NCBI GenBank assembly: GCA_021824285.1
Contig: JAKAKZ010000006.1
Span: 1-45,120 of the forward strand
DNA: 45,120 bases
DNA from: a bacterium
Lineage (GTDB): Bacteria > Patescibacteriota > Patescibacteriia > SG8-24
Reading direction: 5' to 3'
The translations under genes and the position numbers were made by a program. This document shows, in pieces, positions 25,591 to 34,284 of this stretch. Each line of letters starts with the position of its first letter. Position 1 is the stretch's first letter. The notes under the pieces are model-generated. The model was given only the letters and a program-made list of their open reading frames with translations, made no database searches and was not told the origin of the DNA.

Positions 25591-26661
25591 ATGTTCAAGA
25601 GGATCATGGGAAAATTTACGCGGGATTTAGGCATTGACCTCGGCACGGCCAACACTTTGGTGTTCTGCCGCGATAAGGGCATCATCATCAACGAGCCTTC
25701 GGTCGTGTCGATCAACACGCGTTCCGGCCAGATCCTGGCGGTCGGCCATGCGGCCAAGGACATGATCGGCAAGACGCCGAACTACATCGCCACCGTGCGG
25801 CCGCTCGTGGCCGGAATCATCTCCGATTTCGAAGTCACGGAAAAGATGCTGCGCTATTTCATTGAGAAGGCCCATAAGGATGGCTTCGCGCTCTTGCCGC
25901 GACCGCGCGTGATCATCGGCGTGCCGCTCGACCTGACTGAAGTGGAACGCAAGGCCGTGGAGGACGCGGCCATGAATGCCGGCGCGCGCGAGGTCTATCT
26001 GGTCGAGGAACCGATGGCCGCGGCCATCGGAGCGCGTCTGCCCATCACGGAACCGGTCGGCAACATGATCATCGATATCGGCGGCGGGACAACGGAAATC
26101 GCGGTCATCTCCCTTTCAGGCGTAGTCACCTGGAAGTCCCTGCCCATCGCCGGCGACGAGTTTAACCGCAATATCGTGCAGTTTGCCCGCGAACGGTTCA
26201 ACCTGCTGCTTGGCGAAAAAGTCGCGGAACAGATCAAGATGCGCATCGGGACGGCGGCGGAGCCGGCGGCGCCGCTGCAGATGGAGATGCGCGGCCGCGA
26301 CATGATCTCCGGTCTGCCGCGTGAGATCATGGTGACCGACGGCCAAATCCGGGAGGCGCTCTCCAAATCCGTCAAAGCCATCGTGGATAACGTGAAGGCC
26401 ACGCTCGAGCTGACACCGCCGGAATTGGTGGCCGACATCTACGAGCGAGGCATCGTCATGACCGGCGGCGGCTCCACGCTCGCCGGCCTCGATAAGGTGA
26501 TTTCCGAGGCGGCCGAGATTCCGGTGCGGGTGGCCGATGACGCCCTGACCTGCGTGGTGCGCGGCACGGGCCTCTTGCTTGATGCGCCGGACCTGCTTGA
26601 TACCATCGCGCTGCCGTCTTCGGTGGAGAACGCGCGCGAGCGTCGTAGGATTCCGGCCTGA
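25591..26661 (+). CDS. mreB: Rod shape-determining protein MreB
   Basis: DLGIDLGTANTLVFCRDKGIIINEPSVVSINT; MIIDIGGGTTEIAVISLSGVV; GIVMTGGGSTLAGLDKVI. Confidence 0.98.
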   Translation: MFKRIMGKFTRDLGIDLGTANTLVFCRDKGIIINEPSVVSINTRSGQILAVGHAAKDMIGKTPNYIATVRPLVAGIISDFEVTEKMLRYFIEKAHKDGFALLPRPRVIIGVPLDLTEVERKAVEDAAMNAGAREVYLVEEPMAAAIGARLPITEPVGNMIIDIGGGTTEIAVISLSGVVTWKSLPIAGDEFNRNIVQFARERFNLLLGEKVAEQIKMRIGTAAEPAAPLQMEMRGRDMISGLPREIMVTDGQIREALSKSVKAIVDNVKATLELTPPELVADIYERGIVMTGGGSTLAGLDKVISEAAEIPVRVADDALTCVVRGTGLLLDAPDLLDTIALPSSVENARERRRIPA

Positions 26662-26735
26662 GCCTAACCCGGACTTTTTCGAGGAGACCGGCCGCCGTCC
26701 CGCACTTGCGTCCGGGGCGGCGGTCTCTTGTTTAT

Positions 26736-27530
26736 ATGCGCAGCAGCCTATCCAATACCTTGCGTAGTCCGCTCTGGATCGCCGCTGCCGCAGCGGCGGT
26801 GCTTCTGCTGATCTTCAGCGGACGTATTTTCGGCGTCTTTTCCCGCGGCCTGCGCGCCGCGGCCGGCGTGCTGCACGCTCCGGCAACGGCGTTAGGCAAC
26901 TGGTGGGATGCGAGTCCAACGCCGGACGAGGCTGACGAGAAAATGCTGTCGGCGGTTGCCGACATCCGCCGGCTGTCGGCAGAAAACGCGGAACTGCGGG
27001 CCGCTTTGGGTTACCGTGAAAAGCATCCGGATGCTCTCGTGGCGGCCCGAGTGATTTCTGAATCGGATGACGCCTCTTTGGCCGCCCTGCGTATCGACCG
27101 CGGTTCGGAAGACGGTTTGGCCGCCGGCCAGGCCGTTATCATCGGCGACGGCGTGCTGGTCGGACGGCTGCGCAGCGTCAGCCGCTATTCGGCGGTTGTG
27201 CTGCTCATCACCGACTCCCGCAGCCGTCTCGCGGTGTCTGCTGGCGACTTGACCGAGACCATCGGCGTGCTGGAAGGAGACCGCGGGTTGAGCGTCGGCG
27301 TTTCGCTCATCCCGCAATCCGTGCCGCTCACGGTCGGCGACGTGATTGTCACTTCCGGACTGGAACCGGGCATCCGTCGCGGATTTGCCGTCGGTTCCGT
27401 GGAGAAGATCGAGAAGAGCGTTCAAGCCTCGTTCCAGTCGGCGGTGATCAAGCCGTTTTCTCTGGGCCGCCATCCCAGCGTCGTTCAGGTGGTCGTGCCG
27501 GCGCCAGAAATGCGGGCAGCCACGGAGTGA
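26736..27530 (+). CDS. mreC: Rod shape-determining protein MreC
   Basis: N-terminal TM, DIRRLSAENAELRAALGY coiled coil, ARVISESDDASLAALRIDRGSEDGLAAGQAVIIGDGVLVGRL; between mreB and mreD. Confidence 0.92.
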   Translation: MRSSLSNTLRSPLWIAAAAAAVLLLIFSGRIFGVFSRGLRAAAGVLHAPATALGNWWDASPTPDEADEKMLSAVADIRRLSAENAELRAALGYREKHPDALVAARVISESDDASLAALRIDRGSEDGLAAGQAVIIGDGVLVGRLRSVSRYSAVVLLITDSRSRLAVSAGDLTETIGVLEGDRGLSVGVSLIPQSVPLTVGDVIVTSGLEPGIRRGFAVGSVEKIEKSVQASFQSAVIKPFSLGRHPSVVQVVVPAPEMRAATE

Positions 27531-27532
27531 GT

Positions 27533-28057
27533 ATGCTGAAGCGATTTTTCATGGTCTGCGGCGTGGCTGGTTTGGCCGTCCTGGAGGCGGCAGCCTTGGC
27601 GATTCTCCCTTGGCCCATGCCGATGCTGCGTTTCAGCCTGATTGCCGTCACGAATCTCGTGACTTCATTCCGCATCGGACTGGCATGGTCGGCGGCCTTG
27701 GCGGCCGGTCTCGTGCTCGACCTGCTGATGCCTTGGCCGCCGGGTTGCGGCACCCTGGGGATGCTTGCGGTAGTGGCCGTGCTGACGCCGCTGACCACGC
27801 GCGTGCTGACCCATATCTCCCTGCCGTCGCTTGTCGGCATCAATGTCATCGCCTTTGCGGTCTTCAATCTCACCGCCACGGCGGTTCGTTCGGCATCCGA
27901 TCTTCTGGAGAGCGGTCATCCGCATTTCTGGCCGGCGGGCGGCTTCTGGCTGTTCGGTCTGGCGCTCCTGACCCAGACGGCGCTCGCGGCTCTCTGGCAG
28001 GTCGTGGCGCGCAAAGTCCACCGTTCGCTCGTCTCTTCATTCCTGGTGCTGCGCTGA
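27533..28057 (+). CDS. mreD: MreD-like membrane protein
   Basis: Hydrophobic 175-aa protein between mreC and PBP2; RBS GGAG before ATG 27533. Confidence 0.75.
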   Translation: MLKRFFMVCGVAGLAVLEAAALAILPWPMPMLRFSLIAVTNLVTSFRIGLAWSAALAAGLVLDLLMPWPPGCGTLGMLAVVAVLTPLTTRVLTHISLPSLVGINVIAFAVFNLTATAVRSASDLLESGHPHFWPAGGFWLFGLALLTQTALAALWQVVARKVHRSLVSSFLVLR

Positions 28058-28058
28058 T

Positions 28059-30095
28059 ATGGCCCATTTGCCTGATGACCGCGGATTCGGCGAGCTGTTC
28101 CCGCGGTTTGAGGATAATCGGAACTTGACGGTGCGGCGCACGGAGAAGGACGCGCCGTTCGAGGCGTCGCCGGAGGAGGAGCAGTTTGGCGATCCATCCG
28201 CGGCGGAATACCTCGGGGCGGCGGTGCGTCCGGCCCGCCTGCACATCATGCTGCTGGCCGTACTTGCGCCCTTGCTCGCGGTCGTCGTACGCACGGGCCA
28301 ACTGCAGCTGTCGCAGGGCGGCGACCTGTCGCGGAAGGCCGAAAGCAATCGCCTGCGGACGGAGCGCGTTCCGGTCGAGCGCGGCATCATCTACGACAGT
28401 GCCGGCCGGCCGCTGGTCTCCAACGTACCCAGCTTCAGCGCGACAGTGGTGCCGGCCGACTTGCCGCGGGACCCGCAGATGCGGCGCGAGACTTTGGCGC
28501 GGGTGGCGTCGCTTTTGGGCCAGAAGCCGATGGATATCGAAAAGGCCATCGCCGAATACGGCGTCAATCGGCAGGATCCGGTCGTGATCGCTGACGACAT
28601 TCCGCACGATGAGGCGGTTCTGGTTTCCGTGGAAGCCTCGCGGACGCCGGCGCTTGGCCTGGATATCGGCACCCGCCGCGAATATCCGCTTGCCGACTCT
28701 GTGCCGTCCTTGGCGCACGTGCTCGGCTACGAGTCGCGCGTCACGCAGGCCGACCTGGACCGCGCGGCGGACAGCCAGTACGCGCCGACTGATCTGATCG
28801 GTAAAATGGGCTTGGAACGTTTTTATGAGTCGGCTCTGCGCGGCAGTCCTGGGGAACGGCGGGTGGAGGTCGATGCCGTCGGCCGACGCAAGCGCACGGT
28901 TTCCGAGAATCGCGGGACGAAGGGGACTAGCCTGGTGCTCGCTTTAGATCTGGATCTGCAGCGGGAGGCCGAAGCGGCCCTGCGTGACGAGCTGAAGCTG
29001 ACCCACAAGAGCCGCGGCAGCGTCGTGGTGCTGGACCCACGCACCGGCGAAGTCCGGGCCCTCGTCAGCTGGCCGTCGTTCTCCAACGAGCTATTCGCCC
29101 AAGGTATCGGCGCGTCGGCCTATTCCGAACTGATCAGCGACAAGGATAAACCGCTGTTCATGCGGGCCATCGCCGGCTCCTTGCCGGCCGGTTCGACCTT
29201 CAAGCCGGTGATCGGCGCAGCCGCCCTGGAGGAGAAGATAGTCACGCCGAGCACCACTTTCATGTCCACGGGCGGACTGAAGGTCGGGCAATGGTTCTTT
29301 CCTGACTGGAAAGCCGGCGGCCATGGGCCGACCGATCTGGCCAAGGCCATCGCCGAGTCGGTGAACACCTACTTCTATACTGTGGGCGGCGGCTATGACC
29401 GCCAACCGGGCTTGGGCCCATGGAGGATCGCGTCTTACGCTGCGCGTTTCGGTTTCGGTATGCCTCTCGGCATCGATCTGCCCGGCGAACAGGGCGGTTT
29501 TCTGCCGACGCCCGAATGGAAAGAGCAGACTCGTCACGAGGTCTGGTACATCGGCGACACCTATCATGTGGCGATCGGACAGGGTGACGTGCTGGTGACG
29601 CCACTGCAGATCGCGGCGATGACCACGGTCTTCGCGAACGGCGGCACGCTCTATGAGCCGCATCTGGTCAGCGTGGACATCGCGGCCGACGGCTCGCGTC
29701 AGGAGATCCACCCGACCGTCTTACGGAGCCAGGTGGTCAGCGCCCCGTCGATCGAGGCAGTGCGGCGCGGCATGCGGCAGACGGTCACGGCCGGCAGTGC
29801 CCGCTCGCTCGGAGACCTGCCGGTGGCCGTGGCCGCGAAGACCGGTACGGCCCAATGGAGTTCGGACAAGTCAACGCACGCCTGGTTCACCTCATTCGCG
29901 CCATACGACAAACCGCAGCTCACCGTGACGGTCCTGGTGGAGGAAGGAGGGGAAGGATCGTCGGTGGCTGCACCGATAGCCAAACGCATATACGGCTGGT
30001 ATTTCCGCGACAAGTCGAAGCCTTATGTGCCGTACCGACCGACAGTACCGGTGCCGACGCAGATTACGGCGACGGTCGATCGGCTGGTCGAATGA
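28059..30095 (+). CDS. mrdA: Penicillin-binding protein 2 (transpeptidase)
   Basis: PVERGIIYDSAGRPLVSNVPSF; PAGSTFKPVIGAAALEE (SxxK region); KTGTAQW; follows mreBCD. Confidence 0.94.
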   Translation: MAHLPDDRGFGELFPRFEDNRNLTVRRTEKDAPFEASPEEEQFGDPSAAEYLGAAVRPARLHIMLLAVLAPLLAVVVRTGQLQLSQGGDLSRKAESNRLRTERVPVERGIIYDSAGRPLVSNVPSFSATVVPADLPRDPQMRRETLARVASLLGQKPMDIEKAIAEYGVNRQDPVVIADDIPHDEAVLVSVEASRTPALGLDIGTRREYPLADSVPSLAHVLGYESRVTQADLDRAADSQYAPTDLIGKMGLERFYESALRGSPGERRVEVDAVGRRKRTVSENRGTKGTSLVLALDLDLQREAEAALRDELKLTHKSRGSVVVLDPRTGEVRALVSWPSFSNELFAQGIGASAYSELISDKDKPLFMRAIAGSLPAGSTFKPVIGAAALEEKIVTPSTTFMSTGGLKVGQWFFPDWKAGGHGPTDLAKAIAESVNTYFYTVGGGYDRQPGLGPWRIASYAARFGFGMPLGIDLPGEQGGFLPTPEWKEQTRHEVWYIGDTYHVAIGQGDVLVTPLQIAAMTTVFANGGTLYEPHLVSVDIAADGSRQEIHPTVLRSQVVSAPSIEAVRRGMRQTVTAGSARSLGDLPVAVAAKTGTAQWSSDKSTHAWFTSFAPYDKPQLTVTVLVEEGGEGSSVAAPIAKRIYGWYFRDKSKPYVPYRPTVPVPTQITATVDRLVE

Positions 30096-30125
30096 CGGCC
30101 GAACCTTGCCCGGGCGAATTCCGCC

Positions 30126-30154
30126 TTGACCGGCTAATGGTTTTTTCCTATATT
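30126..30154 (+). promoter_or_regulatory. Sigma70-type promoter upstream of greA
   Basis: TTGACC (30126-30131), 17-nt spacer, TATATT (30149-30154). Confidence 0.7.
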
Positions 30155-30232
30155 TAAGCGGTCAAAACCGAAGCCGACGACACCGCGCGGACCGCGCGGG
30201 ATTGATAGTTTTGCCCGATAGGGCGCACCGCT

Positions 30233-30691
30233 ATGTCCGGACCGTTCTACGTTTCCGCCGAAGGAATGAAGAAAATGGAAGATGAACTGGCCTATCTCAA
30301 GACGGCTAAACGCCTGGAGATGTCTGAACGCATCGAAAAGGCCAAGGACTTGGGCGACCTGCGCGAAAACGCCGACTATCAGGAGGCCAAGGACGAGCTG
30401 GCCAGCGTGGAAAGCCGCATCCTGGAGCTCTCCGATGCGCTGAAGCGCGCGGTCATCATCGAGGCGGCCGCCGGCGACATGGTGACGCTCGGGGCCAGCG
30501 TGACGGTGGCGGTCGGCGGCAAGGAAAAGGTCTTCCGGGTCGTCGGTTCGCATGAGGCGAACCCTTTGCAGGGCCTGATCTCCAATGAATCGCCCCTGGG
30601 CCGGGCCCTCCTGGGAAAGAAGGTCGGCGAGAGCGCCGAAGTGGCCGCCCCGTCGGGCACCATACGGTACGAAATCAGGAAAATCGGTTGA
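30233..30691 (+). CDS. greA: Transcription elongation factor GreA
   Basis: GMKKMEDELAYLKTAKRLEMSERIEKAKDLGDLRENADYQEAKDELASVESRILEL; SNESPLGRALLGKKVGE. Confidence 0.96.
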   Translation: MSGPFYVSAEGMKKMEDELAYLKTAKRLEMSERIEKAKDLGDLRENADYQEAKDELASVESRILELSDALKRAVIIEAAAGDMVTLGASVTVAVGGKEKVFRVVGSHEANPLQGLISNESPLGRALLGKKVGESAEVAAPSGTIRYEIRKIG

Positions 30692-30697
30692 ATTAAT

Positions 30698-32200
30698 ATG
30701 CAATCAGAAAATCCCATCGAGGAGTCGGCCGTACGTCTGGAACGGCTTAACGCGCTCATCGCCGACGGCATCGATCCATATCCGTCGGCGAGCGCCCGCA
30801 CCCACAAGATCAGCCGGCTGCTTGCGGAGTTTGAGGCGCTGGTGGCCTCCCAGGAACCGGTCACGGTCGCCGGCCGCATTCGGGCCGTCCGCGGCCACGG
30901 TGGCGCGGCCTTCGCCGACTTGGAGGACGAATCCGGCAAGATCCAGCTGCATCTCAAGTCTGACGTGCTCGGCGCGGCCAAGTTCGCGTTTTTCGAGAAT
31001 CGCGTCAATCTCGGGGATTTCCTGCAGATCACGGGTGCGGCCTTCGTCACGCGCCGCGGCGAGAAGTCGTTGGAGGCACGCGATTTGACGGTCCTCACCA
31101 AGGCGCTGGCGCCGTTGCCGGACAAATGGCACGGCCTCACGGACGTGGAGATCCGCTACCGCAAGCGCTACCTGGACCTCATCGCCAGCCCGGAGGTCCG
31201 CGGCATTTTCCGCAAGCGGTCGCTTATCGTGCAGACCATCAGAGATTTTTTCCACCGTGAGGGTTTCATGGAAGTGGAGACGCCGATCCTGCAGCCCATC
31301 GCCGGCGGCGCGACCGCCCGCCCGTTCATCACGCACCATAATGCCCTGGACATCGATCTCTACCTGCGGATCGCCCCGGAGCTTTATCTCAAGCGTCTGG
31401 TCGTGGGCGGCTTCGAGCGCGTTTTTGAGATCGCCCGCTGTTTCCGCAACGAGGGCATCGACCACGCCCATAATCCGGAATTCACGCAGATCGAGTTCTA
31501 CCAGGCTTATGCCGACTACAACGACCTGATGGCCCTGACCGAGCGCCTGCTGCCGGAGATCGTCGGCAAGGTGACGGGCGGCAATACGCAGGTGACTTAT
31601 GCCGGCAAGACGGTCGATTTTGCGGCACCCTACCCGCGACTCAGTTTCCGCGATGCGCTCTTGGAGTACGGCGATTTCGACATCGAGAAGTATCCGGACC
31701 GCCATTCGTTGGCCAAGGCGGCGGCCGCTTGCGGCGTAGCTGTTGAGGACAAGGACGACCGTGGCGCCATTTTCGACAATCTTTACAAGAAGTTCGTCCG
31801 CCCGCGGATTGTGAACCCCACCTTTATCATCGACCAGCCGGTGGAGCTGTCGCCGCTCGCCAAGAAGAAGCGCGGCGACCAGCGTTACGTGGAGCGGTTC
31901 CAGCTGGTGCTCGCTGAAGGCACGGAACTGATCAATGCCTTTTCGGAGCTGAACGATCCGATCGACCAGCGTCAGCGCTTCGAAGAGCAGGAGCGGTTGC
32001 GCGAAAAGGGCGATGAGGAGGCCCAGCACATGGACGAGGACTACGTCGAGGCGCTGTCCGTCGGCCTGCCTCCCACGGCTGGTTTCGGCATGGGCATCGA
32101 TCGCCTGACTGCCATCCTGACCGATTCGCACAATCTCAAGGAAGTGATCCTTTTCCCGACTTTACGCCCTCTGCCGCCGGAGGCGGACAAGAAAGGCTGA
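30698..32200 (+). CDS. lysS: Lysyl-tRNA synthetase (class II)
   Basis: VEIRYRKRYLDLIASPEVR; FMEVETPILQPIAGGATARPFITHHNALD; FRNEGIDHAHNPEFTQIEFYQAY; GFGMGIDRLTAILTDSHNLKEVILFPTLRP. Confidence 0.97.
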   Translation: MQSENPIEESAVRLERLNALIADGIDPYPSASARTHKISRLLAEFEALVASQEPVTVAGRIRAVRGHGGAAFADLEDESGKIQLHLKSDVLGAAKFAFFENRVNLGDFLQITGAAFVTRRGEKSLEARDLTVLTKALAPLPDKWHGLTDVEIRYRKRYLDLIASPEVRGIFRKRSLIVQTIRDFFHREGFMEVETPILQPIAGGATARPFITHHNALDIDLYLRIAPELYLKRLVVGGFERVFEIARCFRNEGIDHAHNPEFTQIEFYQAYADYNDLMALTERLLPEIVGKVTGGNTQVTYAGKTVDFAAPYPRLSFRDALLEYGDFDIEKYPDRHSLAKAAAACGVAVEDKDDRGAIFDNLYKKFVRPRIVNPTFIIDQPVELSPLAKKKRGDQRYVERFQLVLAEGTELINAFSELNDPIDQRQRFEEQERLREKGDEEAQHMDEDYVEALSVGLPPTAGFGMGIDRLTAILTDSHNLKEVILFPTLRPLPPEADKKG

Positions 32201-32205
32201 AAAAA

Positions 32206-32808
32206 ATGAAAATATTGGTCGGTACAGCCAATCCCGGCAAGGCTCGCGAGCTCGTGGAGCTGCTGGCCGGAACCGGCATCGAAGTCGTCTCGCTTCGCGA
32301 TGTCGGACTCTCGGCCATTGAGGAGACCGGGACGACTTTCGAGGAGAACGCCCTGCTTAAGGCCCGCACCTACGCCGCGGCGAGCGGACTGCCGTGCCTC
32401 GCTGACGATGGGGGACTGGAGATAGATGCCTTGGACGGCGCGCCGGGCGTCTATTCGCACCGCTGGGCCGGCGAACAGGCGTCGGATTTCGATTTGGCCG
32501 AGAAGGTCATCGTCAGTTTGGCCGACGTGCCGGCTGACGGCCGGTCGGCTCGGCTGCGCACGGTCCTGGCGTTCACGATGCCCGATGGCGAAAGCCTGAC
32601 CGTCGACCGTTCCATCGCCGGACGGATCGCGATGTCATATGATCGAGCCAAAATCCAATCCGGCTATCCCTACCGTTCGCTGCTCATCGTGGACCGTTAC
32701 GGGAAGTTGTTCGCGGATCTGACACACGAGGAGCATGAGGCGGTAAACCATCGTAGGGCCGCGTTGCGGGAGATACTGCCGACCGTCATCGAGATGCTGA
32801 AAGTTTAG
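32206..32808 (+). CDS. rdgB: RdgB/HAM1-family non-canonical purine NTP pyrophosphatase
   Basis: ILVGTANPGKARELVELL; TGTTFEENALLKARTYAAASGLPCLADDGGLEIDALDGAPGVYSHRWAG. Confidence 0.9.
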   Translation: MKILVGTANPGKARELVELLAGTGIEVVSLRDVGLSAIEETGTTFEENALLKARTYAAASGLPCLADDGGLEIDALDGAPGVYSHRWAGEQASDFDLAEKVIVSLADVPADGRSARLRTVLAFTMPDGESLTVDRSIAGRIAMSYDRAKIQSGYPYRSLLIVDRYGKLFADLTHEEHEAVNHRRAALREILPTVIEMLKV

Positions 32809-32849
32809 AGCTGCCCCGCCTCCTATCTTTAGTCTGAGATGGCGGGAAA

Positions 32850-32931
32850 AGTTGGGAGTTATTCGTCCTAAATTGCGCTCAACAGCGCAATTTTTTATAA
32901 ACATTTAGCGCTAAACCGTAAACTCCCAACT
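32850..32931. repeat. Intergenic inverted repeat enclosing a terminator: agttgggagtt (32850-32860) / aactcccaact (32921-32931)
   Basis: 11-bp complementary arms flanking the hairpin at 32870-32893. Confidence 0.65.
32870..32896 (+). terminator. Intrinsic terminator after rdgB
   Basis: aaattgcgct-caac-agcgcaattt followed by ttt. Confidence 0.88.
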
Positions 32932-33007
32932 CCTTCAGCGGCAATGCTTGCCGCAAGCCACTCGCCGTGGCATGATAAAGGAGCGCAGAGTGCGCATATT
33001 TTTGCTT

Positions 33008-34276
33008 ATGATCGACATCAAACTCGTGCGGGAAAATCCGAACGGCGTGCGCCAGGGAGCGGCCGCCAAGAATGTGGACGTGGACATCGACGCCATCCTG
33101 AAACTGGACTCCGAACGCCGTCGGCTGATCGGCGAATCGGAAAAACTGAAGGCGGACCAGAACCGCGCCTCCGACGAGATCTCCAAGGAGAAAGATGCGG
33201 CGGCACGCCAGGCTAAGATCGCCGTCGTGAAGGAGTCAAAGGAAAAGATGAAGGCACTCGAGTCAGAGCTGCAGGCCGCCGAGGCGGCGCTCGACAAGGC
33301 CCTGCGGCTCATACCGAACCTGCCGCGTCCCGACGTGAAGATCGGCAAGGACGATACTTTCAACTACGTGATCCGTAGCTTCAAGGAACCGACCAAGTTC
33401 GGTTTCGAACCGAAGGATTACATGACGCTTGGCGAGGCGCTCGACATCATCGACACGGAGCGGGCCGCCAAGGTCTCAGGCGCCCGTTTCGGCTACCTCA
33501 AGGGCGATGGGGCCATGCTGGAGTTTGCCTTAGTTCAGTACGCGCTGCATCTGCTGGCGGCCGAGGGTTTTACGCCGGTAGTGCCGCCGGTGATGGTGGG
33601 TGAACGCGCGATGGCGGCGATGGGATACCTGGATCGCGGCCGCGATGAGATTTACCGTCTGCAGGAAGACAATCTCTATCTCGTCGGCACCTCCGAGCAG
33701 TCCATCGGTCCGATGCACATGGACGAGACGTTCCGCGAGGCCGAGCTGCCGCGCCGCTATGTGGGTTTCTCGACCTGCTTCCGCCGTGAGGCCGGCTCCT
33801 ACGGCAAGGACACGCGGGGCATCCTGCGCGTGCACCAGTTCGACAAGCTGGAGATGTTCTCCTTCACCGTGCCGGAGAAGTCCGACGACGAGCATCTCAA
33901 GCTATTGGCGCTGGAAGAGAAGCTGCTGCAGGGCCTGGGCCTGCCGCACCACGTGCTCGGTATCTGTTCCGGCGATCTCGGCGATCCGGCGGCTCGGAAA
34001 TACGACTTGGAGACCTGGATTCCGTCGCAGAAGACCTACCGCGAAACGCATTCGACTTCTACCTGCACGGATTACCAGTCGCGCCGCCTGAACATCCGGG
34101 TGCGGCGCGATGACGGACGGATGGAGTTCGTGCACACGTTGAACGGCACGGCCTTCGCCATCGGCCGCATCATCATCGCCATCATCGAGAATTTCCAGCA
34201 GGCCGACGGTTCCATCGAGATTCCGGCGGTCTTAGCGCCCTACATGGGCGGCAAGACGCATATCCGTCCGGCCTGA
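33008..34276 (+). CDS. serS: Seryl-tRNA synthetase
   Basis: MIDIKLVRENPNGVRQGAAAKNVDVDIDAILKLDSERR; LYLVGTSEQSIGPMHMDE; FSTCFRREAGSYGKDTRGILRVHQFDKLEMFSF. Start at 33008 inferred from the canonical SerS N-terminus. Confidence 0.97.
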   Translation: MIDIKLVRENPNGVRQGAAAKNVDVDIDAILKLDSERRRLIGESEKLKADQNRASDEISKEKDAAARQAKIAVVKESKEKMKALESELQAAEAALDKALRLIPNLPRPDVKIGKDDTFNYVIRSFKEPTKFGFEPKDYMTLGEALDIIDTERAAKVSGARFGYLKGDGAMLEFALVQYALHLLAAEGFTPVVPPVMVGERAMAAMGYLDRGRDEIYRLQEDNLYLVGTSEQSIGPMHMDETFREAELPRRYVGFSTCFRREAGSYGKDTRGILRVHQFDKLEMFSFTVPEKSDDEHLKLLALEEKLLQGLGLPHHVLGICSGDLGDPAARKYDLETWIPSQKTYRETHSTSTCTDYQSRRLNIRVRRDDGRMEFVHTLNGTAFAIGRIIIAIIENFQQADGSIEIPAVLAPYMGGKTHIRPA

Positions 34277-34284
34277 AACCGCCT

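Noticed and set aside
30704-32131. 475-aa minus-strand ORF
   Set aside because: Antisense to lysS, which has unambiguous class II synthetase motifs.
32850-33007. T-box riboswitch upstream of serS
   Set aside because: No T-box consensus (GGTGGNACCGCG) or antiterminator was seen; the terminator here belongs to the upstream rdgB gene.
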